Below, in pieces: positions 38,171 through 50,674 of a stretch of 57,996 nucleotides of DNA. This stretch comes from Cruorifilaria tuberocauda. Taxonomy: Eukaryota > Nematoda > Chromadorea > Rhabditida > Onchocercidae. The DNA lies in NCBI GenBank assembly GCA_013365365.1, contig JABVXU010000354.1, forward strand, positions 1-57,996. The letters are read 5' to 3'. The notes beneath the pieces were generated by a model. It had not been told where the DNA came from. It ran no database searches and was given only the letters and a program-made list of their open reading frames with translations. The position numbers and the translations under genes were made by a program. Every line of letters begins with the position of its first letter. Within the stretch, counting starts at the first letter, position 1.

Positions 38171-41100
38171 TTACAACTGAGATGAAGAAAAACTATTTAA
38201 ACTTGGATTATGAAGGACTTCGTCAAGTAGTTGAAGAGCTCTGTTTATCTGAACTTCGATCCAACACGGTGTTTCTTTGATCGATTTACGATCATAATCT
38301 GGTCCCCATCCTTTGACAAAAGATACTGCCAATGAGCACAAATTGCGTAATTCGTCGACACCAACACTTGCAGCCTGAGCAAACACCATTTTATTTCAAA
38401 ATCATATTAAAATAGTACACACATGACCAAAACAATAAAATCATGACATGCACCAAGTGTTTTTAAAGAATTAATGAACTAAAGATTTAATCAAGTTCTC
38501 TTTTCCAATTTATAACGGAATAAAGATTAGTAATAATAAAATAATGATACACTACAAATTTTGGAAATACCATGTACGCCACACAGGCGCAATTCATCTC
38601 CTATGTCGAATTTTAAAATTATGATCCTCGTTATATCCCAGAGTTAAAAGAATTAACAAATCCAAAACAAATCAATAAGTCTTAAAACTTCAAAAATAAT
38701 GGGCCATTGTTCAAACTTGCATGAAACAAAAATAAATTCCCTGTCACAGAATAAAATAATGAAGGTTACCTGATTTAAACGGCCGGCAAGTTCCGCTGAC
38801 TTTCTATCCATTCCAAACAACGGATTTCTTGAATTATCAGATGAGTTATTCAGTATTTCCGCCGCTATCAACTGGTACATATTCTGCTGTCGTAACTGAT
38901 GGTAACACTGACGTAAATCGAAGACCTAAAATCAGTAAGCAAAAAAGCACGATATCCGTAGCTGCAGAAGCAAATAGTACAAAGAAAAGTTTCAAAGTAT
39001 GCAGCTTTACTGAGTGAAAATAACAACCAACACTTTGATGGAAAGGCTATTCACAATGAATCTTTGCATTTAGTTATTGCAAAACACTAACTTTTAATGT
39101 TGCTTGAGAATAAATCTTATGCACAGCATCTCCTGGAACTCTTCCAGCTTCACGATCGAGATATGAACTTTGAACAAAAACCGGTCGATCAGACAAACAT
39201 GTCAACCAAACATCGCCTTCTCCTTTTACGTCCAATCGAATCCCACGACCAATATGCTTCCTATTGATAATGAGTAGCATAATGATTGGATACCAAATTT
39301 CTCGTTAATAACAACACGAATGAAAATAAATTTATTCAACATTCGCAACATAATTTCAATACGTTCTAAAAGAAGCTTAGAAAATTTGAAACACAGCTCA
39401 CATTATGAAATAAATGGTGCATTAACCAACCTGCATCGTTCACTCTCATCGGTACGCTCAACATTGGAAAGAGACCCTACACAAAAACGACCAGGAGCAG
39501 ATGGATCAACTCCTCCATCAATGTAAACCGCAGGTGCGCTTACAGCAAATGTTTCACCAACTTTTGTATTGAACTCATAGTAAGAAATTACGCACCAATT
39601 TGCCGGATCTTGAACAGAAATAAATCAATAACAAATAAAATATAACTGCAAAAATCAGTCCAACATCAGTGCGAAGTTGTTGTGATGGATATTTCTAAAT
39701 CTGATTTTTACAAGTTTATAAGAAATGACAAACGAAATTGGAATCCATACGTGGACTTAGCGACATAGGTTCTGTTCTGTCACGAACTCTGGATTCTACG
39801 TGATGTTGAACTTCTAAAAAATGTTAAAATCAGCGTTAGATGATCTGTCCGCTCTACGTTGGTTGCTGTTTATTCAAGCACAGAATGAAACTTTCAATAA
39901 AAACATAAAAACAACAAATCAAAATATGAAATAATAGATTGTATTATTAAACTGTGTCATTCGCTAAACAATAGGTGATACTCACAATAAGAAAGTAACT
40001 AAAATATTAATTTTATAATATTACTCACGCGAATTGCTGAACGCTGATGAGGAAGATACTTGTAATGATGGATTTAAAGACCTAGCAATAGACTGGGTTG
40101 GAAACGTGTTTTGCGACTGCATGGAACTAGATGGAAATGGAATAGGATTTATCACTACTGCTGCAAAAAAACGAACTAATTGCGGAATTTCAAATTTATA
40201 AATGAACAGTGGAGATAAAAAAAAGCAATTAACAAAGTTGCAGATAAAATTTCATAAAAATAAAACAAACTTAGAAATGTAATAATTGGGATCTACTTAC
40301 GAATCTGTGATGAGATCGTGACTGCTGCAGTAACTACGTTTTGCTCACTGTTATTCCAAGTGGACTGATTTGGTACCATACATACACTGGTGCCGCTAAA
40401 TAGATCATGTTCACCACAAGACAATGTTCTTGTTTCTGCAATGAATTACAGTGTAGACAAATTTCAGCATAGAATCAATTAACGTCTTTCGAAAAAAAGA
40501 AGATATAATTTTTTTTGCAATGACACCTGTTTTGATAACATTGGAAGTACGCAGTGTTGACGCATATGCAAGCGTCTTTGTAGTCCAGCCATCACTCTCA
40601 TTAAGCGCTGAGTTCCTGCAACTTCATGTTTGACTGAATGTCCAGTTAAAATAATAAACACGGTGAGTTAAGGACTGAGCATGGTAAGTTGGAGATGGTA
40701 AAAGAAAACATGGTAAAGTTAAAATGAGTGTATTTTAAAAACTCTTCTATATGGAACTGCGTAAAAATCGCCTCAGACTCTGTATTAAGATTAGCGAATT
40801 GAATATACCAAACAGACTATATATTCTCATTTAAACAAATATTAACAAAAAAAATCTACCTATAGATTATTATAAATTTTGAAAAATACTTTGACAAATC
40901 ATCGACAGTTCCTGTACTTCCTGGAGACAAAGTGATTGAATCATCTTGTGATGAGGACCGATGTTCAATTTTTAAATTCGATAAATCAATCGTACCAATA
41001 CCAGGTGGAACGACACGTTCGTAGTGATATGGATTAACGCAAACCTGCAGTAAGGCCTCATGAACTATAACATTAGGAGATAAAATAATTTTAATGAATG

Positions 41101-42284
41101 AAAATTCATTCTTAAATGTCCCGATTATATAAAATGTATCAAAACCTTACGAGGTCACATTTCAGATCAAATGCACACTGACAAAGCGGTAAATGTTTCA
41201 GCTCATTTTTATGTAAATCAGGCCATCTCCAAATACGCGCATAAACGACGTGCGGAAAACCCTTTCTTCCGGCTACCTGCGAAAAATAAGGAAGTTCAAG
41301 TTGACTACATTCTTTATCTCGCTGGTTAAATAAATTTTAAATTCAGCACATAATTAAAACAAATACAATAGTTCTGATAAATGCAAGAGATTTATATTTA
41401 ATAACTTTCTATTAGATCCTAACAATTAAAAAATTAAAGGAAAAGAACCAATATCAATAGAAATATACAACTCAATGAAATGAAAAAAAGATAAACTGCT
41501 CTAAAAAAAAGATACAACTACAACTGATATGCTAAATTATGATGCAAAGCCAAACCGAATAAGATAAACAAACTGAAAATATCCATATCTATATCTGTTA
41601 CCTGCAACCGCCCATCCAAAGTACGCTGAATCGTGATACACTTCGGAGAAATTTTCCCATGTGATGTAACAGTGGTGATCAGTGCATCTAATTCATCACG
41701 TTTATCTTTCAGTTTTTTAATCAGACTTTCAATAGCTTTGCGACTGAATTCTTCATCTCTTCCCTAAAGAAATACGAATACAAAAGTACACCCTATTATT
41801 GGCTGTGAAGTGTTTTTATGAGATGTTGAACTTCGTGCTGCGCATTTTGTGACTAGCTTAATTATCCTCGGGTATATCTATATACAATGTTTGGACATCA
41901 CACTCTCGAAATATGATTTAAAAAGTAAAGATTCTTGAGGATGAAAAAATAATACTTGTAAGATAGTGAACGTTGAAAGTCCACCGAAACCTATAATAAT
42001 ATAATTACCGTATGATACATCATCAGATACTGTGTGATTGTAGCGCATGCATCAGAACTTGTTGGACGTTGTGTGGACTGTGCAATTTGTTGAAGTTGAG
42101 ATCTGATTTGGTTGTTCGAACTAGGCAATTGTGTGCCAGTATTTGACAATTGCGATCGAGTTTGGCCATCTGGGCTACAACGAAACTGTGGAAGAACCAG
42201 AGAACTCACATCAGTACCTCTGATCGCATTTGTATGTTTTGTTGCCAGCCCCAAAGGAGATACCGGACTGAAGTTTGATGACAT
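38171..42284 (-). CDS. Co-Smad (Smad4-type) transcription factor, about 12 exons
   Basis: Co-Smads join receptor-activated Smads in the nucleus to relay TGF-beta/BMP signals; in C. elegans they are SMA-4 (body size) and DAF-3 (dauer). Exons: 42284-42009, 41763-41602, 41276-41151, 41044-~40918, 40633-~40562, 40435-40301, 40160-40029, 39813-39751, 39608-39431, 39260-39092, 38925-38770, 38374-38171, for about 600 residues. MH1 (~77-205) contains [33 protein letters not shown] and the zinc ligands of LCQCAF and CVNPYHY. MH2 (~365-599) contains [36 protein letters not shown], then an insert, FVKGWGPDY and [10 protein letters not shown]. It lacks the C-terminal SSXS of R-Smads, as expected for a co-Smad. 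The start follows TTTTCCAG by 6 nt, so an upstream exon or trans-splicing is possible. The junctions of linker exons 4-6 were chosen only to keep the frame open. Confidence 0.9.
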
Positions 42285-43764
42285 CACATCTGGAAAACAA
42301 AAACATTATGAAAGAAATAACCCACAACAGCAAATACAATGTCATCAAGTTATAATAATTTCAATCCCCTTCAAACCAAAAAAACTGGCAACGAGCCATA
42401 CTTCCGTTTCGTTCACTGTACTATTCGATATTTGAATCAGTCACGTATTTTTTTTTGAAATGAAAACATAGAGCCAATGACACATCATCACGACAATAGT
42501 ACAAATTATGAACATGAAAAGTACGCACCCATCTATATCCTATACGAACGCTTCAACCAGCGATCAGCTGTCCAGAGCAAAGATTCATTTTAACAGAGTT
42601 TTTTGGCAATTTCTGTAACAAAGAATATTCATCAGCTTATGAATACAGTAATGTAATGGTACTGCGAGAATATCACACAATAAAACCTACTTCACTTATC
42701 ATAGCTGACAGCATGCTAAAACATGAACAACAAAAATCTCAATAACTTATAAAGTCAAGCGGAAAAACAATCGTTTTCTTGTCTCTTTAATGCCCATTTC
42801 TACCGTGCATCTCAATTAATAACATCGTTCAAATATAACTGCAACTAATGCGTAAAAGACTGAAGAAAGTTGAGATAATTTTTTACACCCCAGAATTCTC
42901 AATGCTGCTGCATGCATTGCAGCTGGCTTCATCTCCGCTTAGCAAACTGACTATGTACCCAATTTTAAGTAGTAGGCTACATTACTAAGTCTATACAAAA
43001 ACCCATGAGACAGTGCCAACCCGTCAGTGATGAAACGTGTACAGCACTTGGAGATGTTCTGTAAACAACGACCGCCCATGATATATCGACACGGCTGTTC
43101 TTGGGCAAAAATGGAATTTAAGGTAACTTTCAAGAGATGTGTTTGTTTTGCTTTGTGAGTTTCGGATGCGGAATTGACTTGATATGCATTATTCAGTTGG
43201 ATTTGTCTGAATAAAATAAATCTGGAATGAGTGCGCCATGAATAATACTGCTTACATTAAGGAAAAGGAGAAGTTATTTTCACTTCAATTTCGTGAATAT
43301 CTGCTGCAATAAACTTAGAAGTCAGAACAAAGTAAAGTTCGGCACCCTGCACATTCCACCTGGTTATGATTTATTCGGTTATTCTTCTTTTAAATAATCA
43401 AAATAAGACATGAATTAAACATGCTGAAGTATCTGAAAATTGAAAGTTCCATAGGAATACCAAATGTTTTTCCTTGTTTTAAACTATTTTGGAACTCTTT
43501 CTGTTCATCCATGTTTGTGAAAATGAGTACAAAATGGATCCCGCATTCGGAAATACCTATTTATTATTTCTCTTCCGACTTCGCTGTTCTCCTGATTTTG
43601 TGAATATGCAATGTATTTAAGATATAAAATATTTATTATTGGGTAATGGCAGTGACACTTGAGCAGTTTTTCAAGTTTTTTTGCTCTTTTGATAGTCTGA
43701 ACTATCACCATCTGGAACGTAGTTGGATGGATTGACGTACGAAGAAGGTATCTGGCTTTGAGTA
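42285..43764. other. Co-Smad upstream region and collagen 3' flank
   Basis: No supported coding exon. A minus-strand frame at 42951-43133 is somewhat less AT-rich and includes several Cys codons, but has no family signal. It could be an untranslated first exon or promoter of the co-Smad gene. The right end carries the 3' UTR of the collagen gene. Confidence 0.4.
43632..43637 (-). promoter_or_regulatory. Probable polyadenylation signal AATAAA for the collagen gene
   Basis: The minus strand reads AATAAA about 130 nt after the collagen TAA at 43765-43767, the first such hexamer that I saw downstream. Confidence 0.45.
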
Positions 43765-45597
43765 TTAGTTATAAGACTGCCCATATAATGATTTTTCGCT
43801 TCCTGCTGTGCGAGATGGACATGAACAGTATTGTGCATCTTGACCTGGCATACCAGGAGGACCAATTACGCCTATTGGTCCCTTCTGTCCTGGAAGACCT
43901 TGTGTTCCTGCTGGACCTTGCAGTCCTGTTTCACCTAAACATTTATTTAATATTTAGCATTTAATATGTGAATTCCAAGTCTGGTTTCACTGTTTTTCCA
44001 ATATTATAAATAACAGAGACCATCTTTCCCTCTTTGTCCTGGTGATCCGGGATATCCTTTTAGACCGTTTGGTCCTGCCGAACCCGGTCCACCTTTTTTC
44101 CCGGGTGGACCTTTTTGACCACGTGTTCCATTAAGTCCAACGGATCCTGGCTCACCGGGCTTACCGGGTACACCCATTTCGCCGTTTACTCCAGGAGCAC
44201 CTGCAACTCGATCCCATTTTTTTTGATTTAAAGTTTTTAGCATAAAATTGAAGAGAAACATATCTTACCTGCATAACCAGTTCTCCCTGGTTCACCAGTA
44301 CGTCCTGGTGATCCCTGTGACCCAGCTTTTCCCGGAGTGCCTTCTTGTCCTGGTGGTCCGGGCGGACCTCGCGGGCCTTGTGGACATACTCGACATTTGT
44401 TAGCCTACAATCATACTTGCCGTACTAAAGCTATGAAGTGCGCATAATATTATGATCAATTTTGATTTGGAAATTCTGACTAACAAATTAGGGAAATTTT
44501 TGTGGGTATTACATATTACAAGAAAGTTACATGGTCGTTTGTGGTCAGAATGACATTTCCAGGCAATCCTGGAATTCCAGGTATTCCTGCTTCACCAGGC
44601 TCCCCATCTTCACCCTGTAAATTTCATTTGAAAGGAAAGCGATTCACGATAAGGTACTTGAAATGTAGAAATAGTGGCTCATAATTTGGATTGACAAATA
44701 AAGCTAGAAATCTGATCTGATTCATCCTTCAATACTTTATCTCTCTGTGAGCTCGGATAACTTACAGGTTTTCCTGGCAATCCTGGTGGTCCTGAAGGAC
44801 AAGCGTTCGATGTTTGACACTCTAAAATTTAAATCAGATATGAGAACTGATTATTTGGAAACCGAGGGCCATGTATTCTGTGTAAAAATAATGTACCACA
44901 GATTGACTGTTGTATACGAGCCTCCGCCTTTTTGGAATATTCATTGTCAAGTAGATAAATTTTTTGTTCCGAATCGTACTGCAATCAATCATGCTTTATA
45001 TAAAGATGGCAAGGCAAAATAAATACGCATGAGAATAAAAGCCAACTGACAATATCAGAAACTTGAAGTAACTTCATAATATAAGGTAGTTATATAGTCA
45101 AAGTATCTTTGCTATGTTTGCTATGTTGAATCAATGGAAAGAAGCACCTGTCTTTTTTCTCTGTTTAATCCTCGAGCTTCATCGAGCTGTTCCCAAGTTT
45201 TATTCACGATAATGCTGAATTCATCGAAGTCAAGCTTCAACTGCAAGTAGTTTCTGCCGTTGCTTTTAATTTCGAGGTGAATGAAGGGAATTTGTAAATT
45301 GAATTTTTTTAATTAATTATAATCTTCAATCTATTCTTTGAGATATAGAATCTTTCACAATAATTTCTTTCAATTACAGGAAATGAACAATGTTGGTCCT
45401 ACTTATAACCTTTAGAGCTTTTTAATCGGACTCTCTGCAGAGTGAGCAATGACTTTACGACATGAGAATGAAATTACCCTCTCATTGATTTCGATTATTT
45501 TCATAATGATTAGTGGAATATGGAAGAATGCCACCATAGTAATTCCAACCGAAACAGCAGCAATAACAGTTATACTGATGGTGCGTATGATAAACAT
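43765..45597 (-). CDS. Nematode cuticle collagen (col family), seven exons
   Basis: This encodes a secreted structural collagen of the cuticle. Exons: 45597-45478, 45240-45148, 44819-44766, 44614-44531, 44404-44269, 44200-44021, 43934-43765. Phases agree and give 278 residues, close to the usual 290-330. The N-terminus has one hydrophobic membrane-type segment ([17 protein letters not shown]), then a short non-collagen region ending NREKRQ, a subtilisin-type R-x-x-R cleavage site. Gly-X-Y blocks follow, with breaks carrying the cuticle-collagen cysteine pairs CQTSNAC, CRVC and CSC. The C-terminus is short ([16 protein letters not shown]). The first exon is open upstream to an acceptor at about 45625 (TTTTCCAG), so a missing 5' exon with the usual basic N-terminal box is possible; otherwise translation begins at the ATG at 45597. 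Confidence 0.9.
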
Positions 45598-45672
45598 TGT
45601 TATTACGGTGCTTAATGTAATAATCTGGAAAATAAGATCTTTCATAGAGGAAAAATTTGTTGACATAAATAA

Positions 45673-45702
45673 GACACACAGGCATACACACGCACACACA
45701 CA
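45673..45702. repeat. Imperfect (CA)n microsatellite
   Basis: An interrupted ACACA/GCATACACACGCACACACA tract lies just upstream of the collagen N-terminal exon. It is low-complexity sequence. Confidence 0.9.
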
Positions 45703-46370
45703 TATTATATATTCAAATCAGAATGGAAAAGATACGATTGAATGTAATTTTGATCGATCAATAATACTTGTATTAATTGAGAAAAATTGATGCTCATCAA
45801 ACGATAACATTTATTAGATTAACTTGAATAAGTTGAAGAAAAAAAAAGACGGATAAGGTGTTACCTCATCATTTCGAACTACTGGCATTCGTGAAAATCC
45901 ACATCTTTCGCGAAAACATACAACTAAAATTTTTTGATAGTAGGATGGTGTTGTTATGATTTATCTATCATTTCCTCAGAAATTTTGACAACTTTAGTCA
46001 TGCATAATAATAGTATCAACAAACTGTGCAAAATCCACTTTCATTTAATTCTTTCAAATTTTCTAGCATGTTTTTCATCTTTTTATCCCTTGATTTTACT
46101 GGTAAATAATGAAATATAACAATTGTAATTTTTTTATCATCTCTCATTTGTAAACAAGCTACCCAGCTCGGGAAATTCCTTAGTTTCACTGTGTCAAAAT
46201 ACCTCAATGTGCTCTATTGATTTTGATAGTCAAATTTACTGAAAATTTACCGACTACTAACTTAGAACTCGATATGTTGCATTTTTGTGCCATTTTCCAT
46301 TTACAGAGAAATATTGAAGTTGGTAATGCGAAGGTAAAGTGATGATATGAAATATTGCTCATAGAATCTT

Positions 46371-46434
46371 TTATAGGTGAAAAATTGCAAAGAACGTGTA
46401 GCTTATAGGTGAAAAATTGCAAAGAACGTGTAGC
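46371..46434. repeat. Perfect 32-bp tandem duplication
   Basis: The 32-bp unit starting TTATAGGTGAAAAATTG at 46371 is repeated exactly from 46403 to 46434, with TTA beginning a third copy. Zero mismatches point to a recent duplication or an assembly artefact. Confidence 0.95.
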
Positions 46435-49400
46435 TTAATGAAGTAATGCTTGCAAATGATTTCATTAGATATAAAACGGAGGAAGTGAAGAAAATCGCGT
46501 GTAATAAATAATTTGGTTCATTCTCAACTATACAACTTATTCTTCAATGGTTATTAATTATCGTACTAACCAGATGCAGATAAACAAATTTATTTCGCTG
46601 CAGGCGGTTTGCAGAAAGACTGACATTAAAATGTAAATCTAAGTCTTCCGGTTGTCCTTAAATGATGTGATTATATTTAATATCATCGCTGGAATTACAT
46701 GAATAGGATTTCAAAGTATTGGTAAAACCTAAAAATATTTATTCGTTTTGAGATGAAACTAGAAGTAAAATTACTTCTGAGGCATTTGTGATAGCAAAAT
46801 TATGAAAACGGCTGAGAAAATACTTCAGAAGTCCTATAGCGCAGCATTAAATTTAAAAAACAGCGAATTTGAGGTTACGATTAACTCTGAACATAATTAC
46901 ATCAGTTCACTCAATTTTTGACGAGATACTGGTTTAATTTATGAATGAAAAAAATTTAAGATTGAGAAATTTTTTTATCGAAAAAAAGAGAATTTTCGTT
47001 GAATAAACAAGACGACCAAAAAATAAAATAAGCAGATTTTTAAGATATATAATGAAGATGATCGATGATATATCATTTCTCGATGTGGATATTAATATCA
47101 TTTAAATTTAAATTCAGTAGCCACTGATAAAATGAAAGATTCACCAATCTATTTTATTGGTAATTCAAATTCATGTGTAATAATCTGAATGCTATCAATT
47201 ATAAGTTATTACAGCTCAAATAACTCTTCTAGCCTTTTTTAAAACTTACAAACTGTGTTGAAATAATCTAAACTTAAATAAAAACGAATGACTGTCTAAC
47301 CAATAAAAGAAACAGTTAATTGCTGAACTGATTTAAGATAAACTGAATTATTTTCGAATTTGTGTTTACATATAAACAAAGTTTGTTCGTTTGAAAAATA
47401 ACTGAAACTAGTAACTGATGCCTTCAACGATGGTTACTGCCTTCTTTTCCAATGGTTATTGAAGTTGCTGCTATAATATCTAGAAGTCATAAAATATGAA
47501 TTATAGCTTTTCTAAGCTATCTCAGTTATATACGTCGCCTCATTTCTGAAGAGAATGGAAAGAGATCATAACTGCATAGGATTGTTGGAAAATAAGATTA
47601 AATGATGCCTCCATGCACTAGAATTGAGACAAAAGGATTTTCACTTCAAATCAACTTTGTACTATTCTTTTCGGATTAAATAGCACCTGTGCACTGTCAC
47701 GAACACATGATGCAGAGAACGATCATTCTCCACCAAATAGCTTTCAATATTGCTAATGGAAGTAACCTGCAAACATTTTTATACCACATTTCAATGACTC
47801 GATAGTTAATGATAGCCAAAAATTTGATAAGAGCAATATAAGTAGACGTGTTTCTCCGATTATTGAATTATCCCAGATCAAAAAACTAAAAATAAAATTT
47901 AGAATTATAAAACTTTATTTTCATTAAAGTTAGAGTAATTAATATTACCTTCCTACTTGTTTTTACCATCTGGGGTGGTTTTCAACAAAATATTTTCACT
48001 TGCAAATTCACAATTTCAGTGAAATTTACTGTTAAATTCTTCATAAGCAAGGTTTACTACCTAGCATATCTGGTTGTCCCAAAGTTTGAAATAATAAATA
48101 AATAAAAATAAATATCAGTTTAAAATGAAAAAAATTTTTGTATATCGATACCAGAATTAACCAACAATTTTTCTAGATAGCAATAATGTCTTCTTAAAAA
48201 TGCTGAAATAGGAAATCAAAAAAGGATAAAATTCTTAGTTGAAAAAAAAAAGCTTTTGAGCGTTGTAAATTATTTGATAAATTAATTAAACTCGTGTTGC
48301 CTTTGTTGTCAGAATAATGCTTCAATGAACTGAGGACTAATTTCTTAAGCCAATGTTGGGCATCTGCTACGGAAAGACATTTGCTTCATAAATTATTGCT
48401 TGCCTTTATTGCATTCTTGAGAGAAAGAAAAGAAGCTGATCGTTCGTTATTTGGAATTGTTCTAACTCATCAATGTTTACGTTTTTTTTAAGTGTTATTA
48501 AAAATTTTTTTGAAAAAGATGTAAATGAAACAGTGAATTGAATAAATAATCATGCGCTCAAACTGCTTGACAAGCTCTTCAACTACAAACAAATCCTTAA
48601 ATGGTATAGGAAATAGAATTCAGATGATAAACATTATCTTAGAATTTTGCTATTATAGCGTAATTGTTTCATACAAAAAAAAGAATCAATAAAGAGTATT
48701 ATTTTCTGAATCATTTCAAGAAGTTTGGTCCAGTTTGAAAATTTTTGCAACTTAACATGAAATAGAAAACTTTTTAAATGAAATTTCCAAAACATAGAAA
48801 TAATTTAAGATTTGTAATATAACATGTTTGTTGCAATTCCAAAGAGTTCAAATATTCAAAAATTTTCAATTCTTCAGGGTATCAGCATTCACTCATGCAT
48901 TTAAATAAAACGATGAGTCAGTGTGCAAGCAACGCTAGCTTATTTATTGGCTATAGCTAGAAACGCACAAGGCATCTTCACTACGTATCTCAAAATTCCA
49001 TATGTTTTGAGTTTATTGGCTTTTCAAGTATTCTCTGGAGTAAAAAGCATTCATAAAATTGGCAATGAAGCGAATGGCTGACAATGATTGTACCGCATAC
49101 ATATTGTACTCTTTCATTTTTCTTTCATTTTAATTTTTTTTGTGGGTTTCTAAGAAGCATATTACAAGCATAAAGAATCTATATAAAATTGCGAGAATAA
49201 TTTTTCCTGCCATTTTCTATCTCGTCTATCTTATATTGGAAAACAAAATTTTAAAATTCATAATGCTTTGGTTATATTTTAATGAGGTTTGTACTTGAAT
49301 TATGCGAATGATTGTCTATTTCTGGTCAGTTCATTTCGTTTATTTTTCCTGCGAATTCAGCCTATTATGATTTTGCCAATATCAATTACATTTTAAAACA

Positions 49401-50674
49401 GTTCATCTAACACTACTATGTTTTTGATTTTTATTTGATTATTTCTTCATCAAAAATCAAGTTTTGTTTTGATCTCATAATTAATGCAATACGTTGTAAA
49501 AAAATGATAAGCATATGTTTTGTTGCAGTCGTATTACCATATAATCAGAATTGGATTTGACATTTTCATTCTGTATTTTAAATTAGCGGAGTGTATCTTG
49601 GAGACTAGTATGATTTTTCCTCCCTCGTTAATCCTAAAGCAAATGCAACAATTTTTCACTTTTGAAATATTGAATATTGATAAATTAATTTGACACGAAC
49701 ATCAATTGCAAAAAAAATAGCGCAACTATCGATGAATAACTGAATAACTGAAAAGTGATCCCTTGTTGCATTACCTTCCTAAGAAGCATTTGCTGCCCAA
49801 AAAAATGATGGAAGTAAATTGGCGCAAAGTATTAAGTGAATTGCAGTCTTAGAAAACCTGCTTTATTTCTTTTTCAACAACATTAACATTCGATTTGCAT
49901 AAATAATAGTCGGCGTGACTTTTCTTTATTTATCATTTTAATCAAAGTTATTTTACAACTGTCTAAAAAATTCGCGCCTTCGTTATACTAGTTTTGACTG
50001 AAATTTCTATTGCAGTTCTCATATTTTGCTATTATCATGCATTATGTAATTTCATTATTTTCATCAGGAAATTTTTTTCAACTAAAATACAAAGTAAAAT
50101 GTGCAATTAATTGTTTTTGTGCAATCTTTGTAAATCTTACATATATTCTTATTGTCTTATTGATTTTTTATAAAATAACGAAGATTTCTTTACTTTGAAA
50201 AGCTATTCATTCAGTGCGTCCTGCTTTACTCCAAAAATTACCAATCATTATTGGTACGACCGCATTTTTAATTTTTCATGAAATTTTAATATTTCTCAAT
50301 GTAAGATAGAAATCGTCGAATGATTCTGCTTAATTTACAGTACGCGATTCAGATACTGATTATGAATTTATCAAAATTTATTCCTTGCAACATCAATAGA
50401 GAACATCAGTTATTCTAAAATCTGGCTTTTTCGGCCTCTTGATGTGCCTGAAATATGTCATCACGCACAGCTTCCTACAAATTCTTGCAGTGCAACGTTA
50501 GTTATTTACGTCCAGGTTTTTTGGCAGGTTTATGTCTGAGTAGGAGCATGAAAAAATATCCGTTCTGTTGATAATAAAGTAAAAAAAGTGTCGATGGAGG
50601 AAGTAAGTAAGACAAGCAGCTTATTTGCTGAAAAAATTATTTTTTTTAAAAATAATTTCCAAAAAAATTTGCAG

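Larger units (their letters stand above)
45625..50674. other. Gene-poor region between the divergent collagen and ion-channel genes
   Basis: About 5 kb, very AT-rich, with no supported gene. Open frames at 45449-45790 (+) and 45934-46422 lie on or next to the collagen first exon and lack family signals. It presumably contains the collagen promoter and the promoter or first exon(s) of the plus-strand channel gene. A frame at 50010-50198 (+) has a hydrophobic start that could contribute a signal peptide, but its link to the channel is unproven. Confidence 0.5.

Noticed and set aside
42112..42435. 107-codon plus-strand frame
   Set aside because: It is antisense to the first co-Smad exon, whose frame continues into the conserved MH1 domain.
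44502..45022. Plus-strand frames with Gly and Pro runs (44502-44684, 44747-45022)
   Set aside because: Proline and glycine codons are complementary, so collagen exons on the minus strand create such runs on the other strand.
45449..45790. 113-codon plus-strand frame with hydrophobic stretches
   Set aside because: It is the complement of the collagen membrane-segment exon and a CA repeat.
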